DNA of 64,000 nt from Actinocorallia herbida (GCF_003751225.1 NZ_RJKE01000001.1:5766001-5830000); one strand, 5' to 3'. Positions 17,098 to 26,213 are shown, counted from the stretch's first letter. The notes: a model not told the origin generated them from the letters alone. Translations and numbers: made by a program.

Positions 17098-18243
17098 TCA
17101 GACAGGCCGCAGCGCGGCACGTCGGCCGATGGCGAGCGCGCCGAGAGCGCACAGCAGGCCGATGGCCGCGCAGAGGAAGGCGCCCGCGCCCTCCGCTGCT
17201 CCGATGAGGGCGGTGCTGGCCGCGGCGACGACGCCGGACACGAGGTAGAAGACACCGAAGTAGGTGCCCGACAGGCGCTCTCCACCCACGTCGCCGATCA
17301 GCGCGTAGGCGAACGGCTGGGTGATGATCACGCCGATCTCCAGGCAGACGACCGCGAGCAGCACCGGAACGAGGCCGGGCAGGAGCGCGGGGGCGAGGAA
17401 CCCGGCGCCCATGACGGCGAGCCCTGCCGCCATCACCGCGTACCGGTTCTTCGTGCAGGACAGCTGCCGGGTGATGCGGACCTGGAGCAGCAGGGTCGCT
17501 GCGGTGCCGACGAGGAAGAGCAGCGCGGCCGACTCCGCGCGGCCGGTCGCGTCGCGGGCTGCGAGCGGAAGGACGAGGTAGAGCTGGTTCTGCAGGGCGA
17601 ACATGCCGCTCAGGGCGAGGGTGAACGCGAGGAAGCGCCGGTCGGTCAGGCAGCGGCGCCAGTCCCCCAGCACCGTCGTGTCTCTCGGCGGCACTTCGCG
17701 GGCCGGGAGCGCCAGCGCCTGCGCCGCCGTCAGGACCGTGAAGATTCCGGCCGCGACCAGCGCGGAGAGGCGAAAGTCCACGAACAGCGGAGCGGCGCCC
17801 AGCAGCGGCCCGAACAGGGCGCCGGCCTGAGCGAACACGTTGAACAGTGCGAACGCCGCGGCCTTGTCATCGGACTCGACGGCGATGTAGGCGCGCACCG
17901 CAGGGTTGAACAGCGCCCCCGCGACCCCGCTGAGCGCGGCGGCGCCCAGCAGCACCGGCAGCGAGGTGCCGAGGGCGAACAGGGCGAAGCCGACGGCCCG
18001 CAGCGCGCACCCGGCGATGATGACGCGCCTCGCGCCGAGCCGGTCGGCCGCGCTGCCGCCGATGAGGAACAGTCCCTGCTGGCTGAGGTTGCGCACGCCC
18101 AGCACCACGCCGACCAGCGCCGCGGACATGCCCAGGCTGTCGGTGAGGTGCGTCGCCAGGTACGGGATCAGCAGGTAGAAGCCGGTGTTGACGCCGAACT
18201 GGTTGACCAGCAGGAGGCGTACCGCCCAGGGCTGTTTCCGCAT
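17098..18243 (-). CDS. MFS transporter, CntE-like candidate metallophore exporter (381 aa)
   Basis: Twelve-helix major facilitator. The start is taken at ATG 18243 (RKQPWAVRLLLVNQFGVNTG); an upstream in-frame extension to 18447 would run through the Zur-like box and is cysteine/arginine-rich, so rejected. MFS motif A is GGSAADRLGARRVI after helix 2. It is first in the operon, followed 33 bp later by the SBP. An MFS exporter together with a family-5 SBP importer under a zinc repressor matches the Staphylococcus aureus cnt locus, where CntE exports staphylopine. A drug-efflux role remains possible. Confidence 0.85.
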   Translation of the reverse strand: MRKQPWAVRLLLVNQFGVNTGFYLLIPYLATHLTDSLGMSAALVGVVLGVRNLSQQGLFLIGGSAADRLGARRVIIAGCALRAVGFALFALGTSLPVLLGAAALSGVAGALFNPAVRAYIAVESDDKAAAFALFNVFAQAGALFGPLLGAAPLFVDFRLSALVAAGIFTVLTAAQALALPAREVPPRDTTVLGDWRRCLTDRRFLAFTLALSGMFALQNQLYLVLPLAARDATGRAESAALLFLVGTAATLLLQVRITRQLSCTKNRYAVMAAGLAVMGAGFLAPALLPGLVPVLLAVVCLEIGVIITQPFAYALIGDVGGERLSGTYFGVFYLVSGVVAAASTALIGAAEGAGAFLCAAIGLLCALGALAIGRRAALRPV

Positions 18244-18289
18244 GATCCCGCATTCGCTTGCGGCAGGTCGTGGACGACCCGCTCCGGGC

Positions 18290-18314
18290 GAAAACGATAA
18301 TGATTTCCGTTTTC
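18290..18314. promoter_or_regulatory. Zur-like box upstream of the MFS/ABC operon
   Basis: GAAAACG ... CGTTTTC, a perfect 7-bp inverted repeat spanning 25 bp with an AT-rich core ATAATGATTTC. It ends 47 bp before the MFS start codon. It shares the GATAATGA string with the box at 10841. This is the main evidence that the whole five-gene transporter operon belongs to the zinc-starvation response. Confidence 0.78.
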
Positions 18315-18694
18315 TAACGCAACACCGGCGACCCCGGCCCGCTGGCCCGCACGGCAGTGCCTGCTCACCGGCCGAGACGCAGCCGGGTCGCGAGCAACGC
18401 GGGTTCGAGGCGCCCCTCGGCGAGCCGCTCCGACACCTCCTGGGCATCCTCGGCCGAGAGCACCGGACCGATGGGGATCACCGGCCCGGCACTGCCGGGC
18501 TGTTCAGTGATGGTTGCGGGTGAGGTGGCCGTCCCTCGGCATCGCCGTGAGCAGTGCAAGCGCCTGTTGGAGAGCGCGGAGTCGTGTCCCGGGTGCTCTG
18601 ACGGCGGGTCGTGTCATTTTCGAGAGGATTCTGAGAGAACCCGGCGTTGGCGATGTCCGTCATATCGGCACTGGTCCGGTACACGGGAGGCGGC
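18315..18694. other. Intergenic region between MFS operon and SPFH gene
   Basis: Divergent intergenic space of 380 bp. Leftward promoter elements for the MFS operon should lie just beyond the Zur-like box; the rightward promoter for the SPFH gene should lie near 18600-18690. A leftward frame ending at 18365 gives a plausible short protein tail (SAEDAQEVSERLAEGRLEPA) but has no convincing start. Confidence 0.4.
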
Positions 18695-20050
18695 ATGACG
18701 CAAGAGGGCGGTAACAGCTACCTCGATCAGGTGGTCGCGCAGCAGGCGATGCTGGAGGGCGATCTGCGGTCGCGGCGGGCGGCGCCGCCCGTCCCGCCGA
18801 AGGTCGCCGCACCGGGCGGCGCTCCGTTCCGCGCCGTGGCGGCCCCGGGGACCGCCGGCGGTCCCGGTCCGGTGGACGTGCGGATCAGCGGGTGGTGGCG
18901 CTGGAAGACGGTCGTCGTGCCGCCGAACGCGTTCGTGGTGCACACGCGCCGGGGGCGGCCGGCGCCGCTGCACCTCGGGCTTGGGGTGTCGTTCCGCTAC
19001 AACCCGGCCACCGACTCGTTCCTGGTCGTTCCGGGGGCCACGCAGACCATCCTCATCAACGCGTACTGCATCTGCCAGGAGCTTCAGGGCGTTCTCGTGC
19101 AGGGCTACGTGCAGTGGATCATCCAGGACTTCGGCACGGCCTACCGCAAGCTCGACTTCAGCGACAACGAGGACCCGATGCGGCTGGTCAACCTCCAGCT
19201 CAAGGAGCAGGCCGAGGCCGCCATCAAGGACAAGGTGTCCACGATGGCCGTCCGCGACGTGCTCAGCGACAAGCAGACCATCATCGAGGAGCTCACCGCC
19301 CGGCTCCGGGCGGTCGCCGAGGGCGAGGACACCTCCGACCAGGGGCTGGGCCTGCGGATCGTCACCGTGCAGATCAAGGAGGCCGTGGTCAGCTCCACCA
19401 CGCTGTGGAAGAACCTGCAGAAGCCCTACCGCTCCGAGCAGGCCCGCATCGCCCGGATCGCCGAACTCGCCGCCGAAGAGGCGATCTCCGAGCGGGAGAT
19501 GCAGGCGGCCCGGCAGAAGGAGACACAGCGGATCGAGCACGAGCGGGAAGTGGCGGAGCTGCGGGCGCGCAACGAGGCCCGCCGGTTCGACACGGAGGCG
19601 GCCGAGAATCTGCGCCGTACCCACCGTGAGCACGACGACGCCCGCGATATGGCCGCGCTGGAGCAGGAGACGGCGCTGCACAAGCTGACGTTGCGCCGCG
19701 AGCGCCAGGCGGAGGAGGCGGCCGCCGACCTGATGTGCGCCGAGCAGGAACGCGAACTCGCCCGCCTGCGCGCGGAGGCGGAACTGGAGCTGGCCGCCAC
19801 CCGAGGCCGCGCCGCCCATGACCTGGACCTCCTCCAGGTCGAGCGCGAACGCCTCCGCGCCGCCGTCGCCAACGAGCAGACCCCCGAAAGCATCCAGGCC
19901 CGCCTCGTCGACTCCCTGCCCGACATCGTCCAGCGCCTCCCCAAGCCGGACGAACTCCGCTCCGTCACCCTGGCCGGCGACCCCACCTCCCTCACGGGCG
20001 TCATCACCGAACTGACCGCCGTCCTCGACGCCCTCCGCACCCCCCGCTGA
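18695..20050 (+). CDS. SPFH/band-7 domain protein without a membrane anchor (451 aa)
   Basis: Residues ~1-60 are a Pro/Ala-rich linker. Residues ~65-240 form an SPFH (stomatin/flotillin) domain: RWKTVVVPPNAFVVHTRRGR, VSFRYNPATDSFLVVPGATQ, VQGYVQWIIQDFGTAYRKLD and LQIKE-type RIVTVQIKEAVVSS. Residues ~255-400 are an Arg/Glu/Ala-rich coiled coil, as in flotillins. No transmembrane helix or signal peptide is visible, so it is cytosolic or peripheral. ATG 18695 follows GGGAGG; an ATG 16 codons earlier lacks a ribosome site. No operon partner. Role probably in membrane organisation or stress scaffolding, by family only. Confidence 0.8.
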   Translation: MTQEGGNSYLDQVVAQQAMLEGDLRSRRAAPPVPPKVAAPGGAPFRAVAAPGTAGGPGPVDVRISGWWRWKTVVVPPNAFVVHTRRGRPAPLHLGLGVSFRYNPATDSFLVVPGATQTILINAYCICQELQGVLVQGYVQWIIQDFGTAYRKLDFSDNEDPMRLVNLQLKEQAEAAIKDKVSTMAVRDVLSDKQTIIEELTARLRAVAEGEDTSDQGLGLRIVTVQIKEAVVSSTTLWKNLQKPYRSEQARIARIAELAAEEAISEREMQAARQKETQRIEHEREVAELRARNEARRFDTEAAENLRRTHREHDDARDMAALEQETALHKLTLRRERQAEEAAADLMCAEQERELARLRAEAELELAATRGRAAHDLDLLQVERERLRAAVANEQTPESIQARLVDSLPDIVQRLPKPDELRSVTLAGDPTSLTGVITELTAVLDALRTPR

Positions 20051-20504
20051 GCCGCCCAAGGCGGCCGTCCGCAGCGACAGGCGCAGCTGAGCTCCACCCG
20101 TCGCACGGACATGTTCGGATGTGATGCTCAGGTGCTCGACTCGGGCGGTCATGGAGCCGCTCGTAGTCGCTGGGGCTCCTGCCCCAAGCCTCAAGTCAGC
20201 TCGTGCCGGCGCGACGACATTCGTTTCAGCGCCGGGATGTTCAAGACGGGTCCCATGATCCGCTGCCGCCGTTTACCGAGATCGATCGGGCGGCAGACCA
20301 TCCAGAGGGTCAGGTCGCCGAAGTCGAACCGGGGAGGCCGAGATGTGTTCGCCGGGCGGGACAGGCAGCGGGGCCGGGGTCGAGTGGCAGCGGTGATCCT
20401 CACAGAGGCGGAGGCACCCGTTGCCGGCTCTGCCATCCCGGCGGCCGTCGCGCTGCGAGTGACCGTTCCGACGGTTCCGGAGCCTCGCCGGGTGCGCCTC
20501 TGAG
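20051..20504. other. Intergenic region, no gene recognised
   Basis: 454 bp between the SPFH and SulP genes. Short frames occur on both strands but none has a convincing start, ribosome site or family resemblance. It presumably carries the SulP promoter. Confidence 0.5.
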
Positions 20505-22169
20505 ATGGCGCTACCCGGGTACGTGACCCTTCGCCGGTACCGGCGGCGTTGGCTGCGCGGGGACGTCCTGGCGGCGCTGTCGCTGTGGGCGGTGGTGATT
20601 CCCCAAGGCTTCGCCTATGCGCAGCTCGCCGGGTTGCCCGCGCAGGCGGGTCTGTACACCGCGTTCGGCGCGATGCTCGGGTACGCGGTGCTCGGTCCGA
20701 CGCGGGGGCTGAACGTGGGGCCGGAGTCGTCGGTGGCGATCGTGGTCGCGAGCGTCTCGGCTTCGCTGGCCGGGACGGATCCGGCCCGGCATGTGGCCGT
20801 CGCGTCGATGCTGGCGTTCATGGTCGCGTGCTGGCTGCTGGTGGGCTACCTGGTGCGGGCCTCGGTGTTGATGCGGTTGCTGTCGACCCCGGTGCTCACC
20901 GGATATCTGGCGGGCTCCGCCCTGATCATCGTGCTGAGCCAGCTGGGCAAGGTGACCGGGATCGACGCAGGCACGGGACACGCGCTGGTCAAGGGAGTAC
21001 GCGTCCTGACCTGCCTGGGCGACGTGAGCTGGCCCGCGGTGGCCTGCGCGGGTCTCACGGCTCTGGTCCTGCTGGTCCTGCGGCGTTTCGCGCCGCGGCT
21101 GCCGGGGCCGCTGATCGCGCTCGCTCTGGCGACCGGCATCGTTGCCCTCGCGGGGCTGGACGATGTCCTGAGCGTTCTGGGTACCGTGCCCGGCGGGCTG
21201 CCGTTGCCGCACCTGCCCGACGTGGGCGCCTCCGACGTCGTCGCGCTGCTGGGCCCGTCGGCCAGCATCGCGCTGCTGGTGTACGCGGGCACCGTGCTGA
21301 CGTCACGCGCACTCGAGGCGGCCAAGGGCCGTGACGCCGACGCGCGGCAGGAGTTCCTCGGGCTGGGGGCCGCCAGCGCCGTCTCCGGGTTGTTCGGGGG
21401 CTTCCCGCCGAACGGCAGCACCTCGCGCAGCATGCTGCTGGCCTCCTCCGGCGCCCGCACCCAGCTGGCCGGGGTCGTCGCGGCCGGGGCCGTCGCGCTG
21501 ACGTCGGCGGCGCTGCTTCCGCTGGTGCGGGATCTGCCGCACGCGGCGCTCGGCGCGCTCATCATCGTCACCGCGGTCGGTCTCTTCGACGTGGCCGAGT
21601 TCCGGCGGCTGTGGCGGCTGCGCCGCTCCGACCTGGTGATGGCCGCCGTCACCGCGGCGGGCGTCCTGGTGCTGGGCGTGTTGGCGGGCATCGTGGTGGG
21701 GGTCGTGGTGTCGCTGCTGGAGGTGCTGCGGCGCTCGATCATGCCTTACACCGCGGTCCTGGGCCGGACAGGTGAGAGCGAGGCCTACCGCGACATCACC
21801 AACTTCACCGACGCCGAGACGCTCCCCGGTCTGGTCGTCTACCGGTTCGACGCGCCGCTGTACTTCGCCAACGCCGACACCCTGCGTGAGGACCTGCGCC
21901 GTCTGGTCCAGGAGGCCGACCCGCCGGTCCGGCTCGTGGTCGTCAACGCCGAGGCCATGTACGACATGGACACCACCGGCGTCGAAGTCCTGCACCGGGT
22001 CCTGGACGACCTGGAGGAGTACGGCACGCGCCTCGCCCTGGCCCGGGTCCGCACCCCGCTGCGGACGCTGCTGCGGGAGACCGGGCTGGAGGAGCGCATC
22101 GGCGCCGACCACCTCCATCTGCGGGTCATCGACGCCGTCAACTCCTTCCGCAGAGGGAACATCGCATGA
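20505..22169 (+). CDS. SulP family anion transporter with STAS domain (554 aa)
   Basis: Residues ~15-400 are the SLC26/SulP transport domain: WAVVIPQGFAYAQLAGLPAQ, GLYTAFGAMLGYAVLGPTRG (the phylogenetic signature region), and FLGLGAASAVSGLFGGFPPNG. Residues ~430-545 form a cytoplasmic STAS domain (LVVYRFDAPLYFANADTLRE ... VVNAEAMYDMDTTGVEVLHR). Probable sulfate or bicarbonate uptake coupled to H+ or Na+. It stands alone in its orientation; a second SulP gene lies 2.4 kb away beyond the alkylsulfatase, giving a sulfur-related neighbourhood. Confidence 0.93.
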   Translation: MALPGYVTLRRYRRRWLRGDVLAALSLWAVVIPQGFAYAQLAGLPAQAGLYTAFGAMLGYAVLGPTRGLNVGPESSVAIVVASVSASLAGTDPARHVAVASMLAFMVACWLLVGYLVRASVLMRLLSTPVLTGYLAGSALIIVLSQLGKVTGIDAGTGHALVKGVRVLTCLGDVSWPAVACAGLTALVLLVLRRFAPRLPGPLIALALATGIVALAGLDDVLSVLGTVPGGLPLPHLPDVGASDVVALLGPSASIALLVYAGTVLTSRALEAAKGRDADARQEFLGLGAASAVSGLFGGFPPNGSTSRSMLLASSGARTQLAGVVAAGAVALTSAALLPLVRDLPHAALGALIIVTAVGLFDVAEFRRLWRLRRSDLVMAAVTAAGVLVLGVLAGIVVGVVVSLLEVLRRSIMPYTAVLGRTGESEAYRDITNFTDAETLPGLVVYRFDAPLYFANADTLREDLRRLVQEADPPVRLVVVNAEAMYDMDTTGVEVLHRVLDDLEEYGTRLALARVRTPLRTLLRETGLEERIGADHLHLRVIDAVNSFRRGNIA

Positions 22170-22172
22170 CCG

Positions 22173-22450
22173 CTAGGCCCTGGTCGCGCCCGCGTCGATC
22201 ACGCGCCCTCGGGTCGTCTCCACGACGACCGGAGTGCCTTGGGGCAGCACGGTCTCCAGGCGGGTGAGCAGGTCGTCGACCGGCGGCGGCGAGCAGGTCG
22301 GCCAGGCCGGGTGTGGTGCGGCCGGAGATCTGGTCGTTGTCCATGAGGTGGTAGGAGCCCGGCACGGCGAGGGAGGCCAGGAGCCCGATGGCGACGACCG
22401 CGGTCGCGCCGCCCAGGACGAACCAGCCCGCCCCGGTCCAGCATCGGCGC
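22173..22450 (-). pseudogene. Small membrane protein, frameshifted
   Basis: Reading leftwards, one frame gives a single hydrophobic helix (GAGWFVLGGATAVVAIGLLA) followed by PGSYHLMDNDQISGRTTPGLADLL. At about 22285, in a GCC-repeat tract, the sense frame must shift by one base to continue as VDDLLTRLETVLPQGTPVVV ... IDAGATRA, ending TAG 22173-22175. No start codon is evident for the first part. It looks like a small anchored protein that has lost its start and frame. Function unknown. Confidence 0.45.
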
Positions 22451-22508
22451 TCCTTCAGGTGGCGGCGCCCGCCGCGTTCGTCGCGGCGGGCGGGCAGGTG
22501 AGGGACCG

Positions 22509-24317
22509 TCAGGGTGTGACGATGTCGAAGTCCCGGTCGCCTTCGTCCAGCAGTCCCTTCAGGGTGGTGAGGGCGCCGGTGTCTCCTGAGGTCTGGAGTC
22601 CGGCGAGGTCGCCGTTCGCCACCAGGCCGAGCAGTTGCGGCTTGGTGAGGGTCACCATGAGGTCTGCGGCGGTGCCGTCGTGTGCCTTGGTCTGGGTGAG
22701 GACGCCGTTGGCCAGGCTGGTCCGGATCTCCTGTTTCACGTCGGTGAGGTTCCAGTCGATCGACAGGCGGGTGTCCCAGGCGCGGGGGCCGTTGACCCGG
22801 ATGGCCACGGAGTCGAAGACCTGCTCGACGCTCAGCGCTCCGACGACGTCGGGGCTGGAGGTGTCGAGCGTGTTCGGCGGCTTGTGCCCGCGCAGTTCGG
22901 CGGCGCCCTGCAGGTAGAAGTTCCGCCAGGTGCCGTTCTCGCAGCCGTGGCCGAGCCGGTCGTAGACCGTCGCGAGCATCTCGCGGGCGGCGGTGCCGGA
23001 CGGTTCGGCGAACACCGCGTAGTTGAGCAGCTGGGCGGCCCACCTCAGGTCACCGGCCTCGACCGCCTCCTCGGCCTGGTCGAGGACGGCCTTGACGCCG
23101 CCCATCGCCCGCACGTGCCTGCGCGCCGACTCCTCCGGGGGCAGTTCCCACAGGTGCGCGGGATTGCCGTCGAACCAGCCCATGTACCGCTGGTAGATCG
23201 CCTTGACGTTGTGGGAGACCGAACCGTAGTAGCCGCACGCGTGCCAGGCCCGCGCGAGCGCCGGCGGGAGCTCCATCATCTCGGCGATCTCCACGCCGGT
23301 GTAGCCCTGGTTGAGCAGCCGGAGCGTCTGGTCGTGCAGGTAGCCGTACAGGTCCCGCTGCAGTGACAGGAACTCCGTCAGCTCCTGCGTCCCCCAGGTG
23401 GGCCAGTGGTGCGAGGCGAACAGGACGTCGGAGTCGGCCGCGAACATCTCGATCGCCTCGGTCAGGTACCGCGCCCACACCCGCGGGTCGCGCACCAGCG
23501 CGCCGCGCAGCGTCAGCACGTTGTGCAGGGTGTGGGTGGCGTTCTCCGCCATACACAGTGCCCGGTGCTCGGGCAGGAGGAAGTTCATCTCCGCCGGGGC
23601 CTCGGTGCCCGGTGTGAGCTGGAAGACGATCCGGACACCGTCGACCGTCTCGTCCTGACCCGTCTCGGTGATCAGGAGCGTCGGCTCGATCAGCGAGATC
23701 ATGCCCGTGGACGTGGTCTGGCCGAGCCCCGCGCCGACCTGGCCGTCACCGCCCCGCGACAGCTCGGCCCCGTACATGTAGATCGCCCGCCGGTTCATCG
23801 CGGTCCCGGCGTAGACGTTCTCCGAGACCGCGTGCTCCAGGAACCCCGCCGGAGCGATGATCGGGATGTCGGCCCCCTCCGGCACGACCCCGCGCACCCC
23901 GCCGAAGTGGTCGGCGTGCGAGTGGGTGTAGATCACCCCGGTCACCGGCCGGTCGCCCCGGTGCTCCCGGTACAGCGCGATCGCGGCCTGCGCGCACTCG
24001 ACCGACAGCAGCGGGTCGACGACGACGACGCCCCTCTCGCCCTCGATGAACGTCACGTTCGACAGATCGAACCCGCGCACCTGGTAGATCCCGTGGGCGA
24101 CCTGGAACAGGCCGTGCTTCGCGGTGAGCTGCGACTGCCTCCACAGACTCGGATTCACCGTCTCAGGACAGGCCCCGTCCAGAAAGTCATAGGACCCGAA
24201 GTCCCACACGACCCGGCCGCCGGCATCCTTGATCGTCTTGTCTGACGTCGTCCCCACGAACCCCTTTTCCGCGTTCTCGAAGTCGGTCCGGTCCTTCATC
24301 GACGGCATCGCGTCCAC
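22509..24317 (-). CDS. Metallo-beta-lactamase-fold alkylsulfatase (602 aa)
   Basis: SdsA1/BDS1-type enzyme that hydrolyses primary or secondary alkyl sulfate esters (such as SDS) to alcohol and inorganic sulfate with two zinc ions. The metal motif THSHADHFGG is at residues 131-140; further ligands are expected near CMAENATHTLHN and HHWPTWG. After the catalytic domain come an alkylsulfatase dimerisation domain (YGSVSHNVKAIYQRYMGWFD) and a C-terminal SCP2-like domain (~480-602). No signal peptide, unlike Pseudomonas SdsA1, so action is probably intracellular. The GTG start follows GAGGAG by 5 nt. It lies between two SulP transporters. Confidence 0.93.
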   Translation of the reverse strand: MDAMPSMKDRTDFENAEKGFVGTTSDKTIKDAGGRVVWDFGSYDFLDGACPETVNPSLWRQSQLTAKHGLFQVAHGIYQVRGFDLSNVTFIEGERGVVVVDPLLSVECAQAAIALYREHRGDRPVTGVIYTHSHADHFGGVRGVVPEGADIPIIAPAGFLEHAVSENVYAGTAMNRRAIYMYGAELSRGGDGQVGAGLGQTTSTGMISLIEPTLLITETGQDETVDGVRIVFQLTPGTEAPAEMNFLLPEHRALCMAENATHTLHNVLTLRGALVRDPRVWARYLTEAIEMFAADSDVLFASHHWPTWGTQELTEFLSLQRDLYGYLHDQTLRLLNQGYTGVEIAEMMELPPALARAWHACGYYGSVSHNVKAIYQRYMGWFDGNPAHLWELPPEESARRHVRAMGGVKAVLDQAEEAVEAGDLRWAAQLLNYAVFAEPSGTAAREMLATVYDRLGHGCENGTWRNFYLQGAAELRGHKPPNTLDTSSPDVVGALSVEQVFDSVAIRVNGPRAWDTRLSIDWNLTDVKQEIRTSLANGVLTQTKAHDGTAADLMVTLTKPQLLGLVANGDLAGLQTSGDTGALTTLKGLLDEGDRDFDIVTP

Positions 24318-24533
24318 AGCAGCTCCTCGATCCGATCAGGCCCTGCCATGCAGATTTCCGCCATCGCCCCAGCCCAAGGCCATCGCGAGGCAAACGGAGC
24401 GCCCACGCGGTGGGAGCGGCAACCCGATCACGCGTTTCCTTCGGAAAAGGCGAGCACGCGCGCAGCGGCGACGACGGCGACGCCCCGCCCGGAGGAGCAT
24501 GAGCGCCGCAAGCCGCGGGTACTTGCCGGGCGC

Positions 24534-26213
24534 TCACGTCTCGTCGGGTCGCAAGACGGCGGCGACGGTCTCGTCAACGGTCCGCCGGGCGCGCTCCCGT
24601 CCGTCCGCCTCGCCGATCACATCACGGACCTGGCCGACATCGTGCGCAACGGCGAACGCGGCATTCGTCCTGCCGAGGTCGGTGCGCAGGCCGGCGAGCA
24701 TCTCGGCGGCGGTCACGTCCACGAACGGAATGACTCCGGCATCCAGGACGACGGCGTACACGTCGTCACGGGCTCCGATGGCGCGGACGGCGGAGCGGAT
24801 CCTGTCGGCGTTGGCGAAGAACAGCCCTCCCTCGACCCGGACGACCACCACGCCGGGCACCGTCTCCGCCTCAGGATTGCGATCCCGGTCCACCCAGGCT
24901 CCGCCGGGGAGCCGGCCGAGTTCGGTGAGATTCGGTCTGGACGCCCGGTAGAGCAGCAGGACCAGGGAGACGCCGATGCCGAGGAACAGGCCGGGCAGGG
25001 TATCGAACACGAGAACGCCCAAGAGAGCGGCGAGCGCGGCGAGGAAGTCGGCGCGGGCGGCGGGCCCGTAGATCTGTCCGAGCCGACTCGTCCAGATCCG
25101 GTAGAGACGGGCCAGAGCGGGGAAGTCGAGGAGGTCGACGACGGCGGCGATGACGATCGCGGCCAGCGTCGCCTCCGGCAGGCTCTCGAACAGGCCGGTC
25201 AGGAACAGCAGGGTGACGACGGTGAGGGCGGCGGCGGTCAACCCGGACACCTGTGACCGCGCCCCTGCCCCTCCGTTCACCGCCGTCTTCGACAAGCTCC
25301 CGTTCACCGGCATCCCCGAGCAGAATCCGGCGCCCACGTTCGCCGCCCCCAGCCCCAGCAGCTCCCGGTTCGCGTCGACGTCGTACCCGGCCTTCGCGGC
25401 ATAGGTCTTCGCCGCGCCGAGCCCCTCGGCGAACCCGACCAGCGCGACGCCGACCGCGCCGCCCGCCAGCGCAAGGTATTCCCCGATAGGCAGATGGGGA
25501 AGGGCGAGCGAGGGAAGCCCACTGGTGATGTGGCCGACCAGCCCGACACCATGGCTTTTGAGATCGAACGGCACCGCCGCGGTGACCCCCAGGGCGGCGG
25601 CGACCAAAGCGGCCGGGACCAGAGGCAGCCATCGCTTGAGCGCGAGGACGAGCACCAGGGACAGGAGGCCGACCGCCGTCGTCCAGGCGTTCGCCTGCCC
25701 CAGATGGGTGACCAGGCTCCAGATCTGCTCGAAGAAGTCGCCTTCGCCCTTGGGCACACCGAACAGCTTCGGTAGCTGGCCCGCGAGGATCGTGAGCGCG
25801 AGGCCGACGATGAAGCCCTTCAACACGGGTTCGGAGATGAACCCGGACAGGAAACCCAGCCGGGCGAGCCCCGCGAGGACCGCGACGGCACCGGTGACGA
25901 CGGCGAGCGCGGCGGTGAGCGCCGCAAAGCCACCACCTCCTCCCGACACGCCGCCCACGACGGCCGCCGACAGAGCCGCCGTCGCCGACATCGGCCCGAC
26001 CACCAGATGCCGGGAACTGCCGAAAAGCGCGTAGAGCAGCAGCGCGGCCGGTGCCGCATATAGGCCGACGACCGGATCGACACCGGCAATCGTCGCGTAC
26101 GCCAGGGACTCCGGCACCAGCACCGCCCACACCGTCAGCCCGGCAACGACATCGCCGCGCAGCCAGGAACGCCGGTAACCGCGCAGAGAAACCGGAGTCC
26201 AGAGACCGCCCAT
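24534..26213 (-). CDS. SulP family anion transporter with STAS domain (~559 aa)
   Basis: Second SulP protein. Transport domain: GLTVWAVLVPESLAYATIAGV, GLYAAPAALLLYALFGSSRH, LGLGAANVGAGFCSGMPVNG. STAS domain from ~residue 430: VVVRVEGGLFFANADRIRS and VVLDAGVIPFVDVTAAEMLA. The start is uncertain: ATG 26213 used here, GTG 26234 gives seven more residues, and neither has a good ribosome site. It is read in the same direction as the alkylsulfatase and ends 216 bp after that gene begins, so it is downstream-facing rather than in its operon. Uptake or efflux of sulfate is the family expectation. Confidence 0.92.
   Translation of the reverse strand: MGGLWTPVSLRGYRRSWLRGDVVAGLTVWAVLVPESLAYATIAGVDPVVGLYAAPAALLLYALFGSSRHLVVGPMSATAALSAAVVGGVSGGGGGFAALTAALAVVTGAVAVLAGLARLGFLSGFISEPVLKGFIVGLALTILAGQLPKLFGVPKGEGDFFEQIWSLVTHLGQANAWTTAVGLLSLVLVLALKRWLPLVPAALVAAALGVTAAVPFDLKSHGVGLVGHITSGLPSLALPHLPIGEYLALAGGAVGVALVGFAEGLGAAKTYAAKAGYDVDANRELLGLGAANVGAGFCSGMPVNGSLSKTAVNGGAGARSQVSGLTAAALTVVTLLFLTGLFESLPEATLAAIVIAAVVDLLDFPALARLYRIWTSRLGQIYGPAARADFLAALAALLGVLVFDTLPGLFLGIGVSLVLLLYRASRPNLTELGRLPGGAWVDRDRNPEAETVPGVVVVRVEGGLFFANADRIRSAVRAIGARDDVYAVVLDAGVIPFVDVTAAEMLAGLRTDLGRTNAAFAVAHDVGQVRDVIGEADGRERARRTVDETVAAVLRPDET

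Noticed and set aside
18244-18447. Extended start of the MFS gene at 18447
   Set aside because: The extra 68 residues are Cys/Arg-rich, run through the Zur-like box, and precede a natural MFS N-terminus at 18243.
18365-18559. Leftward 64-aa ORF with a plausible end (SAEDAQEVSERLAEGRLEPA)
   Set aside because: No convincing start or family; could be a remnant, left out as a gene.
22509-24317. Zinc link between the alkylsulfatase (a zinc enzyme) and the Zur island
   Set aside because: No Zur-like palindrome was seen near its start at 24317, so proximity alone does not support co-regulation.
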